Origin: an uncultured Selenomonadales bacterium
GTDB taxonomy: Bacteria; Bacillota; Negativicutes; Selenomonadales; Selenomonadaceae
Direction of reading: 5' to 3'
DNA: 10,353 nucleotides
Assembly (NCBI GenBank): GCA_947165405.1
Contig: CAMVAG010000064.1
Span: 1 to 10,353, forward strand
Shown here piece after piece: positions 5,586-10,353 of this stretch (the stretch's first letter is position 1; each line of letters starts with the position of its first letter). Made by a program: the position numbers and the translations under genes. Under the pieces are notes generated by a model that did not search any database, was not told the origin of the DNA, and saw only the letters and a program-made list of their open reading frames with translations.

Positions 5586-6479
5586 TTGAGCAAAAGTTTA
5601 GCATTAATCTTCGTGGCAATGGCAGGAATTTTTTGGGCATCTTCGGGCGTCGCGGTACAAGATTTTTTTTCGCACTCGTCAAAGTCGGCAATGGAGCTCA
5701 CAAATATCCGAATGTGTTTGGCGGGCGCGATTTTGATTTTAATTTCCTCGCGACAAAAAAATTTTTGGCGGTCATTCGGCTTGCTCAAACGTCACCCGAA
5801 ACTTTGGCTCGACGTTGTGATTTACGGGATTATCGGCGTGATGTTCATGCAGTTCACATACTTTCAAGGAATCGCAATCGGCGGCGCGGCTGCCACGACG
5901 GTAATTTGTTATGCTTGCCCCGCGATGGTCGTGATATGGGAATCGTTTTATCATAAGCGGCTGCCCAAGCGCGGCGAAGTCATTGCGGTCGTCTTGGCTA
6001 TGAGCGGCGTCTTTTTATTGGTGACGGGCGGCAATCCTACAAAATTACTCGTGCCGCTCGGTTGTGTCGTGTGGTCTTTGGCAAGCGGAGCGGCTTTTGC
6101 TTTCAGCGCAATCTTCCCGAAACATTTATTCGCAAAAAAAATTGACCCGTACTTTTTGACGGGCGTCGGAATGTTTATCGGCGGGTTATCGACTTTCGCA
6201 CTTATCGACGAAAAAAATTGGTTGCCTTTCTTTGAAGCGGAAGTTTTATTCGACGTGAGCTGGATAATAATTTTCGGGACAATCGCGGCATTTTTGAGTT
6301 TCAACGCGGGCTTGAGATTTTTGACGCCGGAGGAAGCCTCGATAACCGCAACGACAGAGCCCGCCGCCTCCGTGATAATCAGTCGGGCGATTTTCGGGAC
6401 GGCATTCGGGCTCGTCGAATCATTCGGGATAATTTTAGTCTTGCTGGCTATCGTCATGCCTTCGATTGTCAAGCGGTAG
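5586..6479 (+). CDS. DMT superfamily (EamA) transporter
   Basis: About 297 residues with ten predicted membrane segments in two EamA repeats (roughly residues 5-140 and 150-295), the drug/metabolite transporter fold used for export of amino acids and other metabolites. Seen in sequence: FVAMAGIFWASSGVAVQDFF and NIRMCLAGAILIL in repeat one; LTPEEASITATTEPAASVII in repeat two, a typical EamA segment. The first helix begins almost at the N-terminus, so little is missing. Two starts are possible: GTG 5577 (no ribosome site) or TTG 5586, preceded by AGGTGG at 5575-5580 with a 5-base spacer; I prefer TTG. It follows the permease on the same strand and may be co-transcribed through the heptad hairpin. 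Substrate unknown. Confidence 0.92.
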   Translation: MSKSLALIFVAMAGIFWASSGVAVQDFFSHSSKSAMELTNIRMCLAGAILILISSRQKNFWRSFGLLKRHPKLWLDVVIYGIIGVMFMQFTYFQGIAIGGAAATTVICYACPAMVVIWESFYHKRLPKRGEVIAVVLAMSGVFLLVTGGNPTKLLVPLGCVVWSLASGAAFAFSAIFPKHLFAKKIDPYFLTGVGMFIGGLSTFALIDEKNWLPFFEAEVLFDVSWIIIFGTIAAFLSFNAGLRFLTPEEASITATTEPAASVIISRAIFGTAFGLVESFGIILVLLAIVMPSIVKR

Positions 6480-6513
6480 TTTTCGCTTTATCTTCGTGTG
6501 AATAAATTATAAT

Positions 6514-7404
6514 TCATCTTTCCCACAACAAGGCAACCGTCACGCCTTTGAAAGAGGTCTTCGGAAGAGCAAAGCGCGATCCTTCCACGCAACAAAGAGC
6601 CGCCGCCTCACAGACATTGCCGACGCCGACCGACCGCGTAACAAATTTTGATTCTTCAAGTTTGTACTCGTCGATTTTCTTTTGAAGATCGCTCGCGGGA
6701 AAAAATTTCAGTTCAAGCCCCATGACTTCCGCCAATGCCAAAAGTCCCGGCTCATCTTTTTTTGCATCGACGCTCGCCAAAATCTTCACGCGCTCAATCG
6801 GTTGATGAATCATTGCACAAGCCCGTTGAATTGCCTCGAAAATTTTTAATGACGAAGTTCCTCGCCTGCAACCGACACCCGCAACCAGATTTTGCGGAAT
6901 TAAATTCAAGCGCACGTCGCCCGCCGTCACGAAAACCTCTTCGCCGCGCAGAATCGCCGAGTTAATCGCCTTAATCGCTTCTTTCGGTTCGGGGACGAGT
7001 CCGAATTTGGAGGCAACGGCGTCGACAGGAAATTTTCCTTCAACATCGGTCGCAGTGGTTATCACGGGGTTTGCTTCGAGGGCTTTGGCGATTTCCAAAG
7101 TCAATTCGTTGGCGCGCCCGACGTGCCCGCTCAAAAGACTGATAACATTTCGCCCGCGTTCGTCGATAACCAAAACAGCCGGGTCGCTCAATTTGCTGAC
7201 GAGGTGAGGGGCTATCATGCGCACGACAATTCCCGCCGCGCAAATAAAAATAAGTCCGTCGAACTTGCCGAAAACTTCTGCAACCAAATCGGCAAGCTTG
7301 GTAAAATTTCTTCCTTTGGCAAAAGTCTGCCCGCCGACCTTCGACGAAATTTTTTCGGCAAGCCGGCTGCCGTTTGTCGTTAATGAAATAATTGCTGTTC
7401 TCAA
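6514..7404 (-). CDS. cbiG: Cobalt-precorrin-5A hydrolase
   Basis: A 296-residue CbiG protein. It opens the delta-lactone ring of cobalt-precorrin-5A and releases acetaldehyde in the anaerobic cobalamin pathway, in the cytoplasm. Domains in order: N-terminal CbiG domain (residues 1-80, with FDGLIFICAAGIVVRMIAP), central domain with VLVIDERGRNVISLLSGHVG followed by ANELT, and the C-terminal CobE/CbiG domain (from about 170, with LVAGVGCRRGTSS and SVGVGNVCEAAAL). Full length for the family. The start is TTG 7404, one base after the TAA of cobM (7406-7408), so translational coupling is likely; no strong ribosome site is present. It acts on the product made two steps after CobM's neighbours' substrates, hence the pairing. 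Only 34 bases separate it from the convergent EamA gene and I see no clear terminator there. Confidence 0.95.
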   Translation of the reverse strand: MRTAIISLTTNGSRLAEKISSKVGGQTFAKGRNFTKLADLVAEVFGKFDGLIFICAAGIVVRMIAPHLVSKLSDPAVLVIDERGRNVISLLSGHVGRANELTLEIAKALEANPVITTATDVEGKFPVDAVASKFGLVPEPKEAIKAINSAILRGEEVFVTAGDVRLNLIPQNLVAGVGCRRGTSSLKIFEAIQRACAMIHQPIERVKILASVDAKKDEPGLLALAEVMGLELKFFPASDLQKKIDEYKLEESKFVTRSVGVGNVCEAAALCCVEGSRFALPKTSFKGVTVALLWER

Positions 7405-7405
7405 T

Positions 7406-8167
7406 TTAAAATCTCGCCTGCCTGAACATGTGACTGAATGTAGGAGAATAAAGTTTGGATTGTTGACGACCGGTTGAACTCAGACAATGCCCGATAATTA
7501 TCATCGCCGTGCGGTCGATGTTTGCTTCTTTGACTTGCTGAACGATTGTATCCAGCCTCCCTTTGATAATTTTTTCTTCGCCCGGCCAAGACGCTTTATA
7601 AACTACGGCAACGGGCGTGGAAGATTTAAAGCCCGCACTCATGAGGTCGCGTTTGATGTCGTCGAGAAGATTCACGGATAAAAATATGCAAAGCGTCGTT
7701 TGATGTTGCGCAAGTTTTTTGAGCGATTCGGTGTCGGGCACGGGAGTTCTTCCGCCGCGCCGAGTGATTATGACGGTTTGAGTTATGCCGGGCACAGTGT
7801 ACTCTTGCTTGAGAGCCGCAGCCGCCGCCAAAAACGAACTTACACCCGGCGTCACGTCGAATTCAATGCCGCGCTCCCGCATTGCATCCATTTGTTCTTG
7901 AGTCGCGCCGTAAATCGAAGGGTCGCCCGTGTGAAGTCGGACTGTCGTCTTGCCTGCCTTTTCCGCCAAAGCCATGACGTGAAGAATTTCTTCGAACATC
8001 ATTTGCGCGGAATTGTAAATTTCGGCTTCGGGCTTGCAAAATTTTAAAATGTCTTCGTTGACAAGAGAGCCGGCATAAATGACAACGTCCGCCTCGCTCA
8101 AAAGCCGCTGCCCTTTGACGGTGATTAAATCGGGGTCGCCCGGTCCCGCTCCGACTATATGAACCAT
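7406..8167 (-). CDS. cobM: Cobalt-precorrin-4 C11-methyltransferase
   Basis: About 253 residues, CobM/CbiF type of the SAM-dependent uroporphyrin/precorrin methyltransferases. It methylates C-11 of (cobalt-)precorrin-4. Motifs: VHIVGAGPGDPDLITVKG at the N-terminus, then YAGSLVN, the glycine-rich HTGDPSIYGA (SAM binding), DVTPGVSSFLAAAAAL, and TVIITRRGGRTPVP. Full length. I chose ATG 8167: it has AAGGTGG at 8176-8182 with an 8-base spacer, and starting at the in-frame GTG 8179 would overlap that site. A promoter (TTGCAT-17-TAAAAT) with a Fur-type box lies just upstream. It is the first gene of the cobM-cbiG pair; the order and the Cbi partner indicate the anaerobic route, so cbiF is an equally proper name. 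Confidence 0.95.
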   Translation of the reverse strand: MVHIVGAGPGDPDLITVKGQRLLSEADVVIYAGSLVNEDILKFCKPEAEIYNSAQMMFEEILHVMALAEKAGKTTVRLHTGDPSIYGATQEQMDAMRERGIEFDVTPGVSSFLAAAAALKQEYTVPGITQTVIITRRGGRTPVPDTESLKKLAQHQTTLCIFLSVNLLDDIKRDLMSAGFKSSTPVAVVYKASWPGEEKIIKGRLDTIVQQVKEANIDRTAMIIIGHCLSSTGRQQSKLYSPTFSHMFRQARF

Positions 8168-8200
8168 TGCTCCTACCACCTTAAAAATTTTTATGGATTA

Positions 8201-8229
8201 ATTTTAACACGCAGAAATTTTTCATGCAA
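8201..8229 (-). promoter_or_regulatory. Promoter of cobM-cbiG
   Basis: On the minus strand: TTGCAT (8229-8224), 17 bases, TAAAAT (8206-8201). Transcription would start near 8194, leaving a leader of about 27 bases that carries the AAGGTGG site. The -35 box overlaps the Fur-type operator. Confidence 0.6.
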
Positions 8230-8242
8230 TGATAATCACTGC
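8226..8242. promoter_or_regulatory. Fur-type operator upstream of cobM
   Basis: GCAATGATAATCACTGC is an 8-1-8 palindrome with one mismatched pair. Its core 8228-8240 matches 12 of 13 bases of the centre of the classical Fur box (AATGATAATCATT). It overlaps the -35 of the cobM promoter, so binding would repress it. Fur, PerR or another family member could be the regulator. Confidence 0.6.
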
Positions 8243-8310
8243 CGCGAAAAAATTTTTCTTGACAAACCGGAAACCTTCGAAAAAAAATCTTTGCTTTCAG
8301 GAAAAACTTC

Positions 8311-8339
8311 TTGTAAGCAAAAAAATTTTATGCTATTAT
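8311..8339 (+). promoter_or_regulatory. Sigma70-type promoter for the flagellin gene
   Basis: TTGTAA (8311-8316), a 17-base spacer, TATTAT (8334-8339). The leader would be about 53 bases and includes the GGAAAGGG ribosome site. I see no sigma28-type site (TAAA with GCCGATAA) between 8240 and 8398, which is unexpected for a flagellin. Confidence 0.55.
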
Positions 8340-8398
8340 TCACAAAAGACTTAGGCGGATTTTTTTTCTGTTCACGGAAGAGGAAAGGGTGAAACAAG

Positions 8399-9313
8399 AT
8401 GGCTATGACAGTGAGCGGCGTTAATCCTTCGGTGAGCATTTATAATGGGATAAACAGTGTCGCACAAAAGACGGTTCAAAGAATAACGACCGGCTCCAAT
8501 CATCCGACTGCGTCGGCGGGTGCCTCAGAATACGCGATAAACGCACGCCTTGCAAGCAACATAGGCGCGTCGTCTCAATCAGTTCAAAATACGCAGAATA
8601 TCTCTTCGGCGATAAAAATTTCTGAGAGCGCGGCAAAACGAACCATTGATGCACTGACAGAGATTAGAGAAAAAATTATTCAGGCGGCGGACGACGCAAA
8701 TGCTGCGCTCGACCGCCAAGCAATTCAAAAAAATATTAATCAAAGCATTGCACAAATCGACGCCAATGCTTACGTTCAGTACAACGGCATGAACATGCTC
8801 GACGGCTCGCGAAACAACTTGGTGCTCGCGGGCATTGACGGCTACGAAAATTTTCAAGCAGGTGACCTCCGTGCTCAAACTCTCGGTTTGACGGACGAAC
8901 AGGGCAATGTTAAAATCGACGTGTCGACAGTGGAAGCGGCAAAAAAATCTTTGATATTCGTCGACGCTGCCGCCACAAAAGCCGGTACTATTCTTGATTC
9001 CATGCACATCTTGGGCGACTATGTCATTGACGGCGTTTCAGTCGATTCAATCATCAATGACATTTCAGCCGACGGAAATCTTTTCGACGAAGTAACAACT
9101 CAAGGCGCGCAACTTCAGCGTTTGGAATTCCAAGAGGCAAATTACAGGACAATGGAAGAAAACCAAATCGCGGCCGCTTCCACAGGTGACGACGCCGACA
9201 TTGCAAAGCAGGCAACGAAATTCCACAGCGAACAACTTCAACAACAATTTGCACTCTTCGGAATGAAAATGTTCAATCAAAACCGCGCAAGCATTTCGCA
9301 ATTATTACCATAA
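8399..9313 (+). CDS. Flagellin, compact type
   Basis: A 304-residue flagellin, the subunit secreted by the flagellar type III system to build the filament. The N-terminal D0/D1 helices cover residues 1-140: the segment from SVQNTQNISSAIKISESAAK through AALDRQAIQKNINQSIAQID to YNGMNMLDGS is typical. The C-terminal helices cover about 230-304, with DDADIAK (254-260), SEQLQQQFALFG and the ending NQNRASISQLLP. There is no D2/D3 hypervariable domain. Odd points: it starts MAMTVSGVNPS instead of MRINTN, the SSGLRINSAADDAAG stretch is replaced by TTGSNHPTASAGASEYAIN, and residues about 196-228 look inserted before the C-terminal helix. It may be a minor or structural paralogue. ATG 8399 has GGAAAGGG about 9 bases upstream. 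No other flagellar gene is in the window; tRNA-Gly follows six bases after the stop. Confidence 0.9.
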   Translation: MAMTVSGVNPSVSIYNGINSVAQKTVQRITTGSNHPTASAGASEYAINARLASNIGASSQSVQNTQNISSAIKISESAAKRTIDALTEIREKIIQAADDANAALDRQAIQKNINQSIAQIDANAYVQYNGMNMLDGSRNNLVLAGIDGYENFQAGDLRAQTLGLTDEQGNVKIDVSTVEAAKKSLIFVDAAATKAGTILDSMHILGDYVIDGVSVDSIINDISADGNLFDEVTTQGAQLQRLEFQEANYRTMEENQIAAASTGDDADIAKQATKFHSEQLQQQFALFGMKMFNQNRASISQLLP

Positions 9314-9319
9314 AAATCG

Positions 9320-9393
9320 GCGGGCATAGTTCATCGGTAGAACGAGAGCTTCCCAAGCTTTAGAGGTGGGTTCGATTCCCATTGCCCGCTCCA
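9320..9393 (+). tRNA. tRNA-Gly (CCC)
   Basis: A 74-base cloverleaf with encoded CCA: acceptor GCGGGCA/TGCCCGC, D-arm GTTC...GAAC, anticodon stem AGAGC/GCTTT (one G-U) and loop TTCCCAA giving CCC, T-loop TTCGATT, discriminator T. Reads GGG codons. It starts six bases after the flagellin stop codon with no terminator or promoter between, so it is likely cut from the flagellin transcript by RNase P. Confidence 0.95.
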
Positions 9394-9404
9394 AATGAAT
9401 TTTC

Positions 9405-9433
9405 AGAGGCATGTCACGCGGTGTGCCTCTTTT
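9405..9433 (+). terminator. Intrinsic terminator after tRNA-Gly
   Basis: AGAGGCA (9405-9411) pairs with TGCCTCT (9424-9430), with a possible inner CAC/GTG pairing, followed by TTT and then a longer T run. It would end the flagellin-tRNA transcript. Confidence 0.7.
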
Positions 9434-9436
9434 AAC

Positions 9437-9464
9437 TTGCTTTTTTTATAAAGCGTGATATAAT
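9437..9464 (+). promoter_or_regulatory. Promoter for the zinc-ribbon gene
   Basis: TTGCTT (9437-9442), a 16-base spacer and TATAAT (9459-9464). The leader of about 68 bases carries TAAGGAG at 9523-9529 ahead of ATG 9539. Confidence 0.6.
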
Positions 9465-9538
9465 TCCCGCGTATTGTTTCGAGGTGAATTGTCACGTCGA
9501 ACAAAAGAATTTTTATGTGTTGTAAGGAGATTTTTTTA

Positions 9539-9841
9539 ATGGCTTTTGAAGACAAAACACTCGTGTGCAAGGACTGTGGGAAAGAATTCATCTTCAGCGC
9601 AGGCGAACAGGAATTCTATCAGGAGCGCGGCTTCGAAAACGAGCCCGTGCGTTGCCGTGACTGCCGCGATAAACGCAAACGCTCTCGCGAAGGCGGCGAA
9701 CAACGTCAAATGTTTACCGTGACCTGCGCGGATTGCGGCAAAGAAACGGAAGTCCCGTTCGAGCCGAAGAATGATCGTCCCGTCTATTGCAGAGATTGCT
9801 TCAGCAAACATCGTCCTGCGCGGCGAGCACAGTTCCAATAA
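9539..9841 (+). CDS. Double zinc-ribbon small protein, 100 aa
   Basis: A small cytoplasmic protein of unknown function with two zinc-binding ribbons. The first uses C10-x2-C13 and C39-x2-C42 (TLVCKDCGKEF, then VRCRDC). The second uses C63-x2-C66 and C84-x2-C87 (VTCADCGKET, then VYCRDC). A basic linker (RDKRKRSREGG) joins them and the tail is basic, so nucleic-acid or ribosome binding is possible but not shown. The N-terminal half fits the probable zinc-ribbon domain family widespread in Firmicutes and other bacteria, and the second ribbon resembles the CxxC-type partner often fused to it. ATG 9539 is chosen over an upstream in-frame ATG at 9515 because TAAGGAG (9523-9529) sits at the right distance. 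It has its own promoter and terminator. Confidence 0.9.
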   Translation: MAFEDKTLVCKDCGKEFIFSAGEQEFYQERGFENEPVRCRDCRDKRKRSREGGEQRQMFTVTCADCGKETEVPFEPKNDRPVYCRDCFSKHRPARRAQFQ

Positions 9842-9860
9842 AATTTACACACGACCTCAC

Positions 9861-9894
9861 AAGCCCGAAGATTTTTTCGGGCTTTATTTTTTTT
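9861..9894 (+). terminator. Intrinsic terminator after the zinc-ribbon gene
   Basis: AAGCCCGA (9861-9868) pairs perfectly with TCGGGCTT (9877-9884), followed by TA and a run of eight or more T. A textbook rho-independent terminator that isolates the downstream isomerase gene. Confidence 0.9.
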
Positions 9895-9940
9895 CGGCGG
9901 TATGATAAAATTTTCAAAATATTTTTAAGGAGGAGTTCCC

Positions 9941-10353
9941 ATGAAAATTGCAATGGCGAACGACCACGCCGGCACCCAACTCAAAAATCAAATCAAGGCT
10001 TACCTCGAAGAACAGGGACACGAGGTCAAAGACTTCGGCACTTACGACGAGGGAGCTTGCGACCTTTCCGATTTCGTTTATCCTGCGGCTTTGGCGGTTG
10101 CGAAAGGCGAATGCGATCGCGGAATTTTCGTTGACGGCGTCGGCTACGGCTCTGCTCTTATCGCCAACAAAATCTACGGCATTTATGCGGCGGTTTGTCA
10201 AGACCCCTTCTGCGCACAACTTTCCCGCGAACACACCGATTCAAACGTCCTTTGCATCGGCGGCAAGATTATCGGCTCGGCAATCGCAATGGAAATCGTC
10301 AAGACTTGGATGAAGACCGAACCTCTCACTGCAGAAAAATATCGCCGCCGCGT
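9941..10353 (+). CDS. RpiB/LacA/LacB-family sugar-phosphate isomerase (3' end cut off)
   Basis: The first 137 residues of an RpiB-like protein run off the right edge. Family enzymes interconvert ribose-5-P and ribulose-5-P, or galactose-6-P and tagatose-6-P, in the cytoplasm. Aligned by eye with E. coli RpiB: ANDHAG (6-11), GYGSALIANK (68-77), then CAQLSREHTDSNVLCIGGK, with His98 in REH conserved. The key difference is VDG at 64-66, where RpiB has CGTGIG; the catalytic Cys is Asp65, and the Glu seen in mycobacterial RpiB at the GNGE position is Ser71. So it is a divergent paralogue, possibly with another substrate or mechanism. ATG 9941 has AAGGAGG at 9927-9933 with a 7-base spacer. It stands after a strong terminator, so it probably begins its own transcript. 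Symbol withheld because activity is uncertain. Confidence 0.9.
   Translation, partial: MKIAMANDHAGTQLKNQIKAYLEEQGHEVKDFGTYDEGACDLSDFVYPAALAVAKGECDRGIFVDGVGYGSALIANKIYGIYAAVCQDPFCAQLSREHTDSNVLCIGGKIIGSAIAMEIVKTWMKTEPLTAEKYRRR

Noticed and set aside
5951..6472. 173-residue minus-strand frame opposite the EamA gene
   Set aside because: The plus-strand frame has the EamA motifs and ten hydrophobic segments; this is its shadow.
8168..8260. Cobalamin riboswitch ahead of cobM
   Set aside because: The leader after the likely promoter is only about 27 bases and no B12-box-like sequence was seen.
8259..8264. TTGACA as -35 of a flagellin promoter
   Set aside because: No acceptable -10 at 16-18 bases; the TTGTAA-17-TATTAT pair downstream fits better.
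9948..10313. 121-residue frame overlapping the isomerase
   Set aside because: Out of frame with the RpiB-like protein, which has a strong ribosome site and family motifs from 9941.

Overview
The window looks like a piece of chromosome from an anaerobic, flagellated bacterium on the Firmicutes side, most likely a Negativicutes (Selenomonas-like) relative. This is inferred from the gene content and the general look of the proteins: Shine-Dalgarno sites of the AAGGAGG type, sigma70-type promoters, the anaerobic (Cbi-type) cobalamin route, a compact flagellin, and a twin zinc-ribbon protein. It cannot be proved from the window. Base composition is near 50% GC overall, with many A/T runs in intergenic DNA.

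Layout. Bases 1-344 hold the possible 3' end of an upstream gene, a hairpin-rich intergenic element flanked by two near-identical 39-bp direct repeats, and a good promoter for an unrecognised 240-residue Ala/Gln-rich protein (345-1067). Bases 1098-1173 hold two terminator hairpins shared with a minus-strand tRNA operon (Gly-Gly-Ile2/Met-Arg-Tyr, 1627 down to 1186), which has a perfect-consensus promoter. Upstream on the minus strand lies a tight three-gene run: a DUF1850-type exported protein, a Tat-signal GH13 alpha-glucosidase, and a Cof-type HAD phosphatase overlapping it by 11 bases. Head-to-head with DUF1850 is an ABC-3 family metal permease without its ATPase or binding protein, followed by a heptanucleotide repeat hairpin and an EamA drug/metabolite exporter, both on the plus strand.

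Bases 6514-8167 (minus) encode CbiG and CobM/CbiF, consecutive steps of anaerobic corrin-ring synthesis. Their promoter overlaps a Fur-type operator. Divergent from them is a 304-residue flagellin with a tRNA-Gly(CCC) only six bases after its stop codon. The right end carries a 100-residue protein with two CxxC...CxxC zinc ribbons and a truncated RpiB/LacA/LacB-family sugar-phosphate isomerase, in which the usual catalytic Cys position holds Asp.

Working together: the clear functional units are the tRNA operon, the DUF1850/GH13/HAD run (sugar release and phosphate-ester handling, partly extracytoplasmic), and the cobM-cbiG pair. The rest is ordinary housekeeping and accessory content. I did not find a convincing new defence or mobile system. 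The points most worth checking are the Tat-exported glucosidase, the Cys-to-Asp RpiB paralogue, the Fur-like box on the corrin operon, the flagellin-tRNA linkage and the two repeat structures.
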